Part shown: in pieces, positions 27,301-35,582 of the stretch
Layout: each line of letters opens with the position of its first letter
Position numbering within the stretch: position 1 is the stretch's first letter
Assembly: GCF_002514725.1 (NCBI RefSeq)
Contig: NZ_NTLB01000004.1
Span: 496,001-560,000, forward strand
Length of the DNA stretch: 64,000 bases
Direction of reading: 5' to 3'
Source: Mangrovitalea sediminis
Lineage (GTDB): Bacteria; Pseudomonadota; Gammaproteobacteria; Pseudomonadales; Oleiphilaceae
Made by a program: the position numbers and the translations under genes
The notes under the pieces: model-generated
What the model was told of the DNA's origin: nothing
The model's input: only the letters and a program-made list of their open reading frames with translations
Database searches by the model: none

Positions 27301-27473
27301 GCGCGTTCCTGCGTGAGGATTTTTTCGGCTTGATGATTCTGACGTTGATAGTCGAACCAGAGCGCAATCCAAACGGACAGCACGGAAGCGATCAGGAAGT
27401 ACAAGACAAAGCGGCCCAAAAACAGCCGAATATGTCGGGGAGAGCCCTCGATTTTGGTCATGTAGCCCGCCAA
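24327..27473 (-). CDS. Membrane-bound GGDEF-EAL protein with two PAS domains
   Basis: 1048 residues. A membrane helix (LFLGRFVLYFLIASVLSVWI, about 17-36) is followed by a periplasmic sensor domain of about 280 residues, a second helix near 335-358, two PAS domains (about 375-490 and 500-615), a GGDEF domain with GGDEF at 698-702 and an inhibitory RxxD site (689-692), and an EAL domain. The EAL signature reads Glu826-Gly-Leu, and the usual KID reads KIA, but DDFGTG, AEGVE and QGF are kept. It therefore may make, degrade or only bind c-di-GMP. TTG 27473 is the likely start, with GGAGG 8 nt upstream; an ATG follows 12 nt later. It stands alone. Confidence 0.9.
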   Translation of the reverse strand: MAGYMTKIEGSPRHIRLFLGRFVLYFLIASVLSVWIALWFDYQRQNHQAEKILTQERAQLDAEAAGVVSNLNAGVAHMKILMQTPAFRNYAFSQTPGHREDLAQLFGVFIDNVDFYNDIRLVDNRGHELIRVNRSRGHAQTQIVPAEKLRRSVHLSETEQRLPDGDVYLSSLESDSDREDMASSVTPTLRLSSPVSGREGVRVGFLQMNLRNERLFDGFSHSAPLVSGREFIIVERNGRWVLRRLPGKGGMVQWHRLPQPDVLFNGAWSRIQSMDEGVIETASSAFVVDTLFPARDTSVASNRSTGTLQSVDDAWKLVARIPSEWVHVSPWTLLWNDRVYVGGMLVLVALISAILAWFRAVVLIHVHATRESEAQLRTVLDNTMALAYLKDRDGHYLFVNRRMAEMIGQPADELTGKSDRDVFSPEFAETYRQNDLSVLNSGQPQEFEEVVPSEDGDRIFISVKFPLQQSGDGQAVCGISTDITERKQIEAELRQAAVVFESTNEGIIVTDADMRIIAVNKAYTTITGYSADEVMGKAPRFQKSGIHDEAFYRRLWDDLKSAGQWQGEIWDRHKSGEVIPLWENISVVHASDGRVSNYVAVLSDISAIKQAEARLNYLAHHDSLTGLPNRLLFYANLDQVLIEAERHPARVAVMLLDLDRFKLVNDTLGHPAGDRLLQIVSERLRACVRAEDTVARLGGDEFAVILRDVAHTEDVIRIAEKIISAVDKPVLIDHQTVNVGVSIGISLFPDDADSSDALTMTADSAMYRAKERGRRTFEFYSSEMTARASSLLKLETELREGIRRNEFVLYYQPQFDVRTGRMVGAEGLIRWRHPSRGLLLPGQFIPAAEDTGLIHSLGYWVLQEGCRQASAWKDAGISVGPLSLNISASQLTRNNLVGRLHQMLESHGIDANALQLELEVTESVLHVSGQGERVLRELRALGLHIVIDDFGTGYSSLSLLKQLPVDKIKIAGEFMHGLPRDENNAAIATAVISLGHSLSMPVVAEGVETEEQLAFLKEKGCGIAQGFLLSLPLTAEEITERFSRQSNV

Positions 27474-27613
27474 CGTTGCCCCCTCCAGACACAGGGAATA
27501 TTCCCCCAGTCAAAACAGATTACTGACGACCTCGCAGGGCTATTCTGACACGGATCAAGGACAAAGGGTTTTGCTAGCTACCTATCACAATAAATTGCAA
27601 AGGTGCTTCACGA

Positions 27614-29122
27614 TCATTGCGGAGACAACAACGGCAGCAAGTCCTGACGCATGGCAGCCAGGACATCAAGGTAGTAAATGTGCGGCCAACGCGAGGTCCC
27701 ATTAACAATCATGGCAAAGGCCCCCCAGCCTCCGGAAGTCGTACGGAAGTAGCCTGCCAGTGACATCACCGAATAGGGCTGGTTGAGTGAACCAGTCTTG
27801 ACACTGAGTTGATTCAGCCAGGAGTCGTCACCATGGTGCAACATGCGCAACGGCGAATAGCGGGGAACGGAAAGCGCGCCCAGAAAGGCGGGGAACAGGT
27901 CGCTGCGGTGATAGAGGTGGCCCAGCAAGGCGCCGATATCGGCGGCAGACAGCGTATTGTCCAGGGTAAGACCGCTGCCGCTGCGAAACACCGGGGATCC
28001 CCCCCCCGCCGAAATATCCGTTCCAGAGTCGCGGGCACTCGATAACGCCAAAGCCTGCAGACGACGCCCTGCGGCCGCGAGCGAAACCGTCTCAGGCGAA
28101 GGCTGAGCGGCCACCAGATCCAACGCCAACATATCGGCCATATAATTATTGCTGTACGCCATCATACGGGCCAGTTGTTCACGTAAAGCCTGCCCTTCAA
28201 CGCTTGCCACCTCTCGGGCACTCGCCGGCGGCGGCAAATCGGTGATCCGATTATCCCCGCGGACAACGATACCCGAGCTTTCGAGAATACCGCGAAGTAC
28301 CAGGCCTGTCTGATCCGCCGCGTTCGACACCGCCCGGTAAATCTGGAGGGGTTCTGCATTCAGGGGAATATGGCCCGACACGATGAGCCGATCATGTCCG
28401 TCATGGGTTTGCCGCGATACAGACACATCAGCAGAGCCCGCGGCCGAGGTCGTCAGCACCTTGCCCCCCAGGGTGACGCCTGTGGCAGAAACCCGGCACC
28501 AACCGATTCGAGCCGGCCCGCCCACCTGCTCAGCAGGGCTGACCTGTACGCACCAGGTGGCGAAATCGATCCCTGCCGCCGACAACGGCGCATTGTAGGC
28601 ATGTCGCGAAGCCGATCGCGCAGAGCAGCGGTCGCGCGCTTGACAGGAAACGGCACCAAAGAGGGACTCATTGATCACCAGGTGGCCGTCGACTTCTCGA
28701 ACGCCCTGATGACGTAACGCGCTGACCAATGACCAGAGATCACGGTCTTCCAACGTAGGATCACCGGCGCCCATAAAAATGAGATCGCCGCGGAGGACGC
28801 CCTTATCGAGCGGTCCCGTGACCAACAAGCGTGTGACAAAGCGATGATCGGGCCCCCATTGCCCGAGGGCCGCCGCCGCCGTGTACAACTTGGAAACCGA
28901 TGCGGGAGTGAGACGGGTCTGAGCATTGCGCTGCCCAATGACTTTTCCGGATTCGAGATCGACAGCAATGGCGCTGACTCGTGCGCCCTTGGCCTGCAAC
29001 GCCGCCAGCGCCGGGAAATCCCCGGCAATGGCCGTGAAGGCGGCCAGCCAACCGACGAGCAGCGCGCCGACCAGGCATATCCGCTTCCGCATCCAACGTT
29101 TCACGGTACTCAATTCCGTCAT
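27614..29122 (-). CDS. dacB: D-alanyl-D-alanine carboxypeptidase/endopeptidase (PBP4)
   Basis: 502 residues. Periplasmic low-molecular-mass class C penicillin-binding protein that trims peptidoglycan cross-links. A signal peptide (MRKRICLVGALLVGWLAAFTA, listed here from its charged end in shortened form) is followed by the SxxK motif Ser75-VS-Lys78, the SxN motif in AYSNNYMADM and KTG in SVKTGSLN. A long insert with GDLIFMGAGDPTL precedes the SxN, as in E. coli DacB. The start is uncertain: no Shine-Dalgarno is seen at ATG 29122, and a GTG or ATG 18-30 nt downstream, or ATG 29170, are alternatives. Confidence 0.9.
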   Translation of the reverse strand: MTELSTVKRWMRKRICLVGALLVGWLAAFTAIAGDFPALAALQAKGARVSAIAVDLESGKVIGQRNAQTRLTPASVSKLYTAAAALGQWGPDHRFVTRLLVTGPLDKGVLRGDLIFMGAGDPTLEDRDLWSLVSALRHQGVREVDGHLVINESLFGAVSCQARDRCSARSASRHAYNAPLSAAGIDFATWCVQVSPAEQVGGPARIGWCRVSATGVTLGGKVLTTSAAGSADVSVSRQTHDGHDRLIVSGHIPLNAEPLQIYRAVSNAADQTGLVLRGILESSGIVVRGDNRITDLPPPASAREVASVEGQALREQLARMMAYSNNYMADMLALDLVAAQPSPETVSLAAAGRRLQALALSSARDSGTDISAGGGSPVFRSGSGLTLDNTLSAADIGALLGHLYHRSDLFPAFLGALSVPRYSPLRMLHHGDDSWLNQLSVKTGSLNQPYSVMSLAGYFRTTSGGWGAFAMIVNGTSRWPHIYYLDVLAAMRQDLLPLLSPQ

Positions 29123-29209
29123 AACCGCGCCAAAATAGATTTTGGGTGAGAGAAAAGCCCATACTCCCATATACTGGACAAAGAGCGCCTATCCACAGAG
29201 ATCCTTGCC

Positions 29210-29998
29210 ATGCCCCTTGGTCGCATAGCTTGTCTCGGATTAGCCTGCACCCTCGCCCTCGCAGCAGCCACTGCTACCCAGGCAGACTGCGTCGTTCGTG
29301 CCGGCTGGGAACCCTGGCCCCCCTATACCTACCGAAATACCGTTGGCAGGCTGACCGGTGTCGATATCGAACTGGTACGCCTTTTCAGCCAAGCCGCCCA
29401 TTGCCACATCGAATTTCTACAGATGCCCTGGAAACGCCAGCTAAACAGCCTCAAAGCGGGCACCATCGACATCATGATAGGGGCTTCGATGACCGCCGAG
29501 CGCCAAAAGATCGCGCGCTTTTCCATTCCCTACCGCAAAGAAACCATGCGGCTATTCGTCCGTCGTGACGAGCTTAAACGCTACGATTTCCGCACTTTCG
29601 ATACCCTTCTGCACCAGCGATTCCAGCTCTGCGCAACGCGTGGCTATTTCTATGGCAGTGCCTTCCAGGCCATTCTCGACAATCCGAAAGAGCGTCAGGA
29701 CGTTACCCTTGTGACCAACTCCAGCCAAGGTTTCATGATGCTTCAGCTACATCGTGTGGACGGTGTGCTGGAGGACGCGTTGGTCGCCCACTTTCTGCTG
29801 CAGGAGCTGGCTTTTCGCGATGCGGTTGTCGCCAGCCCGTTACCGGTCAACGAAGATGATATTTACCTGATGTTCAGTCGGCAGAATGACAGCCAGCAGC
29901 TCGTCGACCGCTTCAATCAAGCCATCCAAACAGTACGAGACGAAGGGCGCTACGCCAGCATCCTGCGCCCCTATACCGGCAAGGGTGATCCCCAGTAA
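29210..29998 (+). CDS. Periplasmic solute-binding protein, amino-acid type (family 3)
   Basis: 262 residues with a signal peptide ending near ATATQA (about residue 25). It has the bacterial extracellular solute-binding fold: AGWEPWPPYTYRNTVGRLTG near 32-51, VDIELVRLFSQAA, and KAGTIDIMIGASMTAERQ near 85-102. No ABC permease or ATPase gene is adjacent, so it may serve a transporter encoded elsewhere or act as a sensor or orphan. It is divergent from dacB and convergent with the next gene. Confidence 0.85.
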   Translation: MPLGRIACLGLACTLALAAATATQADCVVRAGWEPWPPYTYRNTVGRLTGVDIELVRLFSQAAHCHIEFLQMPWKRQLNSLKAGTIDIMIGASMTAERQKIARFSIPYRKETMRLFVRRDELKRYDFRTFDTLLHQRFQLCATRGYFYGSAFQAILDNPKERQDVTLVTNSSQGFMMLQLHRVDGVLEDALVAHFLLQELAFRDAVVASPLPVNEDDIYLMFSRQNDSQQLVDRFNQAIQTVRDEGRYASILRPYTGKGDPQ

Positions 29999-30016
29999 CG
30001 CCCTGCTGGCGCCTCC

Positions 30017-30613
30017 TTACTTACCGCCTAACTTGGCGCGAATAAAGGCCGCCGCGTCTTTCGACAACTGATCGATCTTTGCCTTGTCCTTGGGGTTGTC
30101 TTTGGGCACGCCATAAGTCACCCGATAGGGAAACCACTGCGCCTGCCCGTTATTCACCAACTCCAGCAGGGACACGATGACGTAACCATCGCCTAAATGA
30201 CTGAAGTGCGCCTGGTAGCATACTTCTGTCGTCGCCTTTGGCTTCTCGGCCTTCACCCAGTCCGCCTTGTCGCCACCGTCGAACCAGAAGCGGGACAACT
30301 CAGGCTCCTTTGTACAGGGTTTGATAGCGCTGACCTCGCCCGCCTTTTGAAAAAAGAAACCAAACAGCAGTTGCATGGCTTGCTGATTCGCCTGCAGTTC
30401 AGCCTGGGCGTAGTGGGCCGGGTAATACAACACGTTCGACAACACCTGCGCCTGCGACTTGCCAAAGGCCATCATGACCTCCGTAGCCACCGCCCGGGCG
30501 GAACCCTGATCCGCATGAGCCTGGAGACTGGAAAGTGGAGCCAACGCCAGCGCCATCATGATTTGCGCGATCCACAGCGGCATTTTTCGGCTAAACGGAA
30601 ACAGTTTTTTCAT
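30017..30613 (-). CDS. Unknown periplasmic protein
   Basis: 198 residues with a signal peptide (MKKLFPFSRKMPLWIAQIMM, continuing hydrophobic to about residue 31 and AHA). The mature part has two Cys (IKPCTKE and TEVCYQAHF) that could form a disulfide, and a Lys/Asp-rich C terminus (DNPKDKAKIDQLSKDA). I do not recognise the family. ATG 30613 was preferred because AAGGTG lies 6-7 nt upstream; a GTG 9 nt earlier is in frame. It is convergent with the solute-binding protein gene and downstream of the LysE gene on the same strand. Confidence 0.7.
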   Translation of the reverse strand: MKKLFPFSRKMPLWIAQIMMALALAPLSSLQAHADQGSARAVATEVMMAFGKSQAQVLSNVLYYPAHYAQAELQANQQAMQLLFGFFFQKAGEVSAIKPCTKEPELSRFWFDGGDKADWVKAEKPKATTEVCYQAHFSHLGDGYVIVSLLELVNNGQAQWFPYRVTYGVPKDNPKDKAKIDQLSKDAAAFIRAKLGGK

Positions 30614-30678
30614 CAGAGGCACCTTCGAAAGACCTTGTCGTCATGCTCGGGGGGAGACCACAGACTAAAGTACCTTCT

Positions 30679-31293
30679 CTACAGTGTCACCACCCGCACC
30701 GCCACCACAAACAGCACCAGGCCCGTCACCCTATCCACCCATTGGGCATGGGCCCGCAGCCAGGGTAAAACCGCAGAGTGCGACAGCACCAGCGCTACCA
30801 GCACATACCAGCCGGTATCGATCAACCAGGCTGTGGCTGCCATTATGGCTCGCGACGCCTCATTCTGGCCGGGACTGACAAACTGGGAAAACAACGCCAG
30901 GAAAAAGACGGCAACCTTGGGGTTCAGGCAGGCCGTCAGAAAACCATCCCGCGCCGCATCAACCAGTGAAACTGCCGCAACATCAGTTCGCTCCGACAGA
31001 GGACCGGCGCCTGACGAACGCAACGACTTGAAGGCAATCCATGCCAGGTACAGGGCTCCCAGCCATGTGATGGCATGAAACAACCAGGGCACATGCAGGA
31101 TCAACGCAGCGAGTCCCGCTACCACCAACAAGGCATAAAGACCGACACCCAGCCCGTGCATAACGCCGGTCACAACACCGTGCAGACGGGAACCGTGCAG
31201 CGTGTGACGCAGCACCATGGCGAGGCTGGGCCCTGGCGACATGGCGCCGAGCACGCAAATCGCAGCCACCGACAGCCAGGCGGACCACAGCAT
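30679..31293 (-). CDS. LysE/RhtB-family amino-acid exporter
   Basis: 204 residues, six membrane segments. The N terminus carries the family signature AMSPGPSLAMVLRHTLHGSR near residues 17-36, and FLTACLNPKVAVFFLALFSQF near 120-140. Members export amino acids such as homoserine, threonine, lysine or arginine; the substrate is not predictable here. Its ATG overlaps the stop of the BNR lipoprotein gene (ATGA), so the two are probably co-translated although their functions look unrelated. Confidence 0.9.
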   Translation of the reverse strand: MLWSAWLSVAAICVLGAMSPGPSLAMVLRHTLHGSRLHGVVTGVMHGLGVGLYALLVVAGLAALILHVPWLFHAITWLGALYLAWIAFKSLRSSGAGPLSERTDVAAVSLVDAARDGFLTACLNPKVAVFFLALFSQFVSPGQNEASRAIMAATAWLIDTGWYVLVALVLSHSAVLPWLRAHAQWVDRVTGLVLFVVAVRVVTL

Positions 31294-32474
31294 CAGCTGC
31301 CTCCGGACGCGTTGGCTGGAGAAGGCACCGTCTGCCAGTGCCGCCCGCCATCATGGGTCTCCAGCAACGTTTGCTGCGACAAGGCCCATCCGTGCCGGCG
31401 GTCGACAAATTGCAGCGACTGCCACGGCTCGATCAAATTCTCCGTCAGCGCCGTCCAACGACCGCCCCCGTCTTGGGTGCCATAAAGCACACTGCCCCAA
31501 CGCATCCAGCCGATCCGGGCATCGACAAAACTGATCACCGGCGTTCGATATCCGCTGCCGTCACGGCGTTTCAGTGGCAACTCCGGCTTCCAGGTACGGC
31601 CGCCATCGGCCGAATGGAAAATCACTGCCTGAGCGTGCTCGCCGCCCTTCTCATCCTGCCAACTGAAACTGGCGGCGATGACCGCATTGTTTTCATCCAG
31701 GAAAATGGGCGGAGAGACCTGCGAGAATGCCTCGCTTTCCTGGGGTGAGAGCGGCATCGACTGGTCAACCCACTGGCGGCCGCCATCGCGACTGACCTGC
31801 AGGTAGAACTTCGGAATCACGCCGTACGCACCATTGAGCCAGGCGTGACCGGCATCCTTGAACGTTACCCCGGCGATGCAGCAGATATCGTTCAAGGGCC
31901 CAATCATCAGGGGCCCACGAAAATATCCAGGCCGCGTACCGGCGACGGCCGTCCAGTGCGCCCCGCCATCTGTTGTGGTCAACAAGGCAACGGCTTCATG
32001 GTTCATGCCGGAGTCCAGGCCAACCAGCAGGCTGCCATGACGGGCATCGGGGAACTGCAGGGAAATGGGGCCACCGCGCCGGGTCAGGGGGACCGACGTC
32101 CAGGAGTCGCCGGCATTCGTGGTACGGAACAGCCAGACGCCTTTGCCCGGCAGGGATGCAGCCACCCAGGCATGACGGGCGTCTAGGGCCGTACCCAGGA
32201 TATAGCGCAGGGATTTCAGGGGTGCTGGCGTAAGATCCTGCCAATGACTGCCGCCATCCGAGGTGCGAAACACACCTCCCACAAAGAGCCAACCGTGCTG
32301 ATCGTCCAGCAATCGCATACCGGCATACTGGCTTATCGGCCATTGGCCGCTCACTGAGGATTCCTGCGCTGAAGAGGGTCCTGACGGCGAGCTGGCACAG
32401 GCACTTAGGAGCATCACCGACAGCAGGATGGTCCAGTTTTGCGGTCGCATCACACGCAACAATATCAGCAACAT
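31293..32474 (-). CDS. BNR/YCF48-type beta-propeller lipoprotein
   Basis: 393 residues from the first ATG. A lipoprotein signal (ILLSVMLLSAC, lipobox LSAC near residue 26) suggests anchoring in the envelope. The rest holds about six repeats of the Asp-box type, each with S/T-x-DGG-x-x-W (FRTSDGGSHWQDL, LTTTDGGAHWTAV, SRDGGRQWVD, HSADGGRTWKPE, YGTQDGGGRWTAL, LETHDGGRHWQTV), predicting a beta-propeller like photosystem-II-stability/exo-alpha-sialidase-like proteins. An internal ATG at 32450 would give a cleaner signal peptide and may be the real start. No sialidase catalytic residues are recognised. Function unknown. Confidence 0.82.
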   Translation of the reverse strand: MLLILLRVMRPQNWTILLSVMLLSACASSPSGPSSAQESSVSGQWPISQYAGMRLLDDQHGWLFVGGVFRTSDGGSHWQDLTPAPLKSLRYILGTALDARHAWVAASLPGKGVWLFRTTNAGDSWTSVPLTRRGGPISLQFPDARHGSLLVGLDSGMNHEAVALLTTTDGGAHWTAVAGTRPGYFRGPLMIGPLNDICCIAGVTFKDAGHAWLNGAYGVIPKFYLQVSRDGGRQWVDQSMPLSPQESEAFSQVSPPIFLDENNAVIAASFSWQDEKGGEHAQAVIFHSADGGRTWKPELPLKRRDGSGYRTPVISFVDARIGWMRWGSVLYGTQDGGGRWTALTENLIEPWQSLQFVDRRHGWALSQQTLLETHDGGRHWQTVPSPANASGGS

Positions 32475-32703
32475 AGAGGAAACAATCCTGAAAACCGGGG
32501 TTACAGGTTCGAAGAACCGGCAGACAGGGACTTATAGCATAGCGTCATCGCCTTTTCACGATCCTCGACATCGGTGCAAAGGTCAAACAGCGCTCCTTGA
32601 GAACCAAAACATTTCCACATAAGCAAATTCCTTGAAGCTATAAGCCCTTCAACGCGATAATGCCGACAGCCAGCCGACCTCCAACCGTGAAACGCTGAAA
32701 CAG

Positions 32704-33543
32704 ATGCTCACTGTTCTACCCCTATGCCTGATGGGCCTGCTTGTGGGATGCCTGGGTGCCCTGACCGGCATCGGCGGCGGCATCATCCTTGTCCCGTTGC
32801 TGACACTGCTGTGGCACGTGCCCCTGCATGCCGCAATGGGTGTGTCCCTGATAGCCGTGGTCGCCCAGTCGACCGGTGCTGCAGCCACTCCCGGCCGGGA
32901 CACCCTGCGCAACGACCGTGTAGCCATTTTCCTGGAAACCGGGGCTGCCGTCGGCGCAGTGATTGGCGCAATTCTGACGGCTCATGCGCCCCTCCCACTG
33001 CTCTCTATTCTGTTTGGCCTGCTTCTGCTGTTCGCCAGTTACAGCGCCTTCCGAAAAACCGGTCGCCCGGAAACCGATGCCGCCACACCCGACATCACCA
33101 ACTGCGATGGCTGGGCTGGCCGCCTTCAGCTGCATGGCGAATGCCTGGACCGCGGCGAACGCACCCGCTACCGTGCCCAGTCCGTCTGGTCTGGCTGGAG
33201 TACCATGACCGTAGCCGGCTTTCTGTCCGGATTACTCGGAGTTGGTGCAGGCGCGGTCAAGGTCATTGCCATGGATCAGATCATGAAGCTGCCCTATAAG
33301 GTGTCCACCGCCACCAGCAATATGATCGTAGGCCTGACCGCGGCGGCCGGTATCGGCATCTACCTGAAGAACGGCTTCATCAACGCCACACTGGCAACAC
33401 CCGTGGTGTTGGGCATGGTCGGCGGAGCCATGTTGGGAACGCGCATCATCACCCATGCGCCAGTAAAACCCTTGCGGGTACTGTTCAATGCTGTCGTGCT
33501 GAGTTTTGGCCTTCTCATGATCGCCAGAGGTGTCGGGTTATGA
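32704..33543 (+). CDS. TauE/SafE (TSUP) membrane transporter
   Basis: 279 residues, about eight membrane segments in two repeats, with the family glycine-rich loops LTGIGGGIILVPLLTLLW (residue about 20) and GLLGVGAGAVKVIAMDQI (about 180). Homologues export sulfite, sulfoacetate or other small organosulfur anions; the substrate here is unknown. A soluble insert with one Cys pair (ITNCDGWAGRLQLHGECLDR) lies between the halves. It overlaps the DUF1634 gene by 4 nt (ATGA), a common pairing. Confidence 0.88.
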   Translation: MLTVLPLCLMGLLVGCLGALTGIGGGIILVPLLTLLWHVPLHAAMGVSLIAVVAQSTGAAATPGRDTLRNDRVAIFLETGAAVGAVIGAILTAHAPLPLLSILFGLLLLFASYSAFRKTGRPETDAATPDITNCDGWAGRLQLHGECLDRGERTRYRAQSVWSGWSTMTVAGFLSGLLGVGAGAVKVIAMDQIMKLPYKVSTATSNMIVGLTAAAGIGIYLKNGFINATLATPVVLGMVGGAMLGTRIITHAPVKPLRVLFNAVVLSFGLLMIARGVGL

Positions 33544-33893
33544 GCATACAGACCGACCTGGCAACGGGAAGCAACCGCCTTCTGCAATGGCTGCTTCTTG
33601 TCTCCTTGAGCATGCTGGTCGCAGGCGGCATCCTGTTTCTTGCCCATCACGGTATGACCTGGCCTGCACCGCACGCCGCCAATCACGGAGACGCCGCCTT
33701 GCGCAGCATCCCTTACGCCCTGCATCCAGGGTCGGGACGTTTCTGGATGGAGCTGGGCCTGGCCCTGTTGCTTTGGTCGCCGGCGCTGCGCCTTTGCGGC
33801 CTGTTATGGCACTTCATTCGTATCGGCGACTGGCTGTACCTGTCCATGACCGCACTGCTTCTGGCACTGATTGTTCACAGCCTGCTGCCTTGA
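33540..33893 (+). CDS. DUF1634 membrane protein
   Basis: 117 residues with three membrane helices (LLQWLLLVSLSMLVAGGILF, near 15-35; a helix near 67-87; and YLSMTALLLALIVHSLL at the C terminus) and the conserved LHPGSGRFWMELGLALLLWSP in shortened form. DUF1634 proteins usually follow TauE/SafE genes, and the 4-nt overlap here supports a shared role. Biochemical function unknown. Confidence 0.85.
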   Translation: MSIQTDLATGSNRLLQWLLLVSLSMLVAGGILFLAHHGMTWPAPHAANHGDAALRSIPYALHPGSGRFWMELGLALLLWSPALRLCGLLWHFIRIGDWLYLSMTALLLALIVHSLLP

Positions 33894-33966
33894 ATTCCTC
33901 GGGCGCCGATGAAATTACGTATGAAACCACCACCTTTTGCCGGTATCCTCGCGAGCCCCATCGGCG

Positions 33967-33972
33967 TATAAT
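33967..33972 (+). promoter_or_regulatory. -10 element of the DEAD-box helicase promoter
   Basis: Perfect TATAAT, about 57 nt before the helicase ATG. No good -35 is seen. The 8-bp sequence just before it (CATCGGCG, 33959-33966) has a perfect inverted copy (CGCCGATG) at 33904-33911. Confidence 0.6.
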
Positions 33973-34028
33973 CGTTTCTTCATAACGTTGGTCCGCCAGC
34001 GTTTCATCCCCCGTATTCCGAGTTTTTC

Positions 34029-35534
34029 ATGCAAACACCGTCTTTCTCCGACCTGGGCTTGGCCCCGGCCGTGCTTCGTGCCATTGCCGACGTCGGTTAC
34101 GAAACACCCTCGCCTATCCAGGCACAAAGTATTCCGGTCCTGATGCAGGGCCGTAACCTGCTGGGTACCGCTCAGACCGGCACCGGCAAAACCGCTGCGT
34201 TCGCCCTTCCGTTACTGAGCCGGCTGGACCTGTCCGCCGTCAACCCGCAAATTCTGGTACTGACGCCGACCCGTGAACTGGCTATTCAGGTCGCTGAAGC
34301 CTTTTCCACCTACGCAGCTCAACTGAAGGGATTCCATATACTGCCCGTATACGGCGGCCAGGAATTCCGGGGGCAGTTGAAAGCCCTGCGTCGTGGCGTT
34401 CACGTGATCGTCGGCACTCCCGGGCGTATTCTCGACCACCTGCGTCGCGGCACTTTGGTGCTGGGAGAATTACGTGCACTGGTGCTAGACGAAGCGGATG
34501 AAATGCTCCGCATGGGCTTTATCGACGACGTCGAAACCATCCTGGCCGAGACACCCTCCGACTGCCAGCGAGCCCTGTTTTCGGCCACCATGCCGCCGCC
34601 CATCCGTAAAGTGGCGGAGAAATACATTCCGGCTGCCGAAGAAATTCGCGTTTCCAGTCCGACCTCGACAGTCGAAAGCATTCAGCAGTTCTCCCTGCGC
34701 GTATTCGCCGAGCGAAAGATGGAGGTGCTGACCCGGATTCTTGAAGTCGAGGATTTCGACGCCGCCATCATTTTTGTCCGCACCAAGGCGGAAACCACCG
34801 AGGTCGCCGAGAAGCTGGCTGCCCGTGGGCATGCCGTCGCTCCGCTGAACGGTGACCTGAACCAGCGTCAGCGCGAACAGACCATCGAAGCGCTGAAAAA
34901 TGGCCAGCGCGACATCGTCGTTGCCACTGACGTCGCCGCCCGGGGCCTCGATGTGCCCCGAATCACGCACGTCATCAACTACGACATGCCCTACGACGCC
35001 GAGGCCTATATTCACCGTATCGGCCGTACGGGCCGGGCCGGTCGCGAAGGGCGCGCCATTGCACTGGTAACGCCGCGTGAAAGCAACTGGCTGCGCACCA
35101 TCGAACGCACAACGCGCAGCACCATGAAGCCCTATGAGTTGCCGTCGCCGGATGATCTGCAGCAATTGCGCCTACAGCAGTTCGAGGCCCAGCTGCTCAA
35201 TCTGACCAATGACGGCGATCTGACCGAGGTCCAGGCACTGCTCAGCACGATTGCCGAGCGTCAGAAACTGGATATTTCACTGATTGCCGCGGCGCTCGGG
35301 CGATGGCTGGAAACTGCCCAGCCCGGCATACTGCCGCTGAAACCGCCGGCGCATGTGCCTCAACCCAGCGCCGAACCGCGCCGCCCACGAGGAGCCCAGC
35401 CACGGGATGGCAATCGCCCCCCTCGCCGCCGTGACGGGAAGCCGGGCTATGCAGGAAAAGGTCGCAAGGACGGCGGCAAGCCGCCCTTCAAGGCGGGCCG
35501 CAAAGAATACGCGGCCAAGAAACCACAGTCCTGA
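34029..35534 (+). CDS. DEAD-box RNA helicase, DeaD/CsdA-like core
   Basis: 501 residues. ATP-dependent RNA helicase for ribosome assembly or RNA turnover, often cold-induced. The motifs are in order: Q motif (GYETPSPIQAQSIP), I (AQTGTGKTAAF), Ia (PTRELAIQV), II (VLDEADEML), III (SAT), IV (IIFVRTK), V (ATDVAARGLDVP), VI (HRIGRTGRAGR). A helical segment of the DeaD type follows (about 375-440), but the DbpA-type RNA-binding domain is missing and the protein ends in a basic Arg/Lys/Pro/Gly-rich tail. It therefore lies between DeaD and RhlE types. It stands alone, with its own promoter and terminator. Confidence 0.93.
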   Translation: MQTPSFSDLGLAPAVLRAIADVGYETPSPIQAQSIPVLMQGRNLLGTAQTGTGKTAAFALPLLSRLDLSAVNPQILVLTPTRELAIQVAEAFSTYAAQLKGFHILPVYGGQEFRGQLKALRRGVHVIVGTPGRILDHLRRGTLVLGELRALVLDEADEMLRMGFIDDVETILAETPSDCQRALFSATMPPPIRKVAEKYIPAAEEIRVSSPTSTVESIQQFSLRVFAERKMEVLTRILEVEDFDAAIIFVRTKAETTEVAEKLAARGHAVAPLNGDLNQRQREQTIEALKNGQRDIVVATDVAARGLDVPRITHVINYDMPYDAEAYIHRIGRTGRAGREGRAIALVTPRESNWLRTIERTTRSTMKPYELPSPDDLQQLRLQQFEAQLLNLTNDGDLTEVQALLSTIAERQKLDISLIAAALGRWLETAQPGILPLKPPAHVPQPSAEPRRPRGAQPRDGNRPPRRRDGKPGYAGKGRKDGGKPPFKAGRKEYAAKKPQS

Positions 35535-35539
35535 AAAGC

Positions 35540-35569
35540 AAAAAGGCTGCCCTCGGGCAGCCTTTTTTT
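35540..35569. terminator. Bidirectional terminator between the helicase gene and folA
   Basis: AAAAAGGCTGCC / GGCAGCCTTTTTTT stem with loop CTCG. A-run and T-run on both sides serve the convergent genes on either strand. Confidence 0.9.
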
Positions 35570-35582
35570 GACGCTAGAACGA

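Noticed and set aside
32501-32520. GGTTCGAAGAACC, tRNA T-loop-like sequence
   Set aside because: Only a 5-bp stem with a 3-nt loop; no other tRNA arms can be folded around it.
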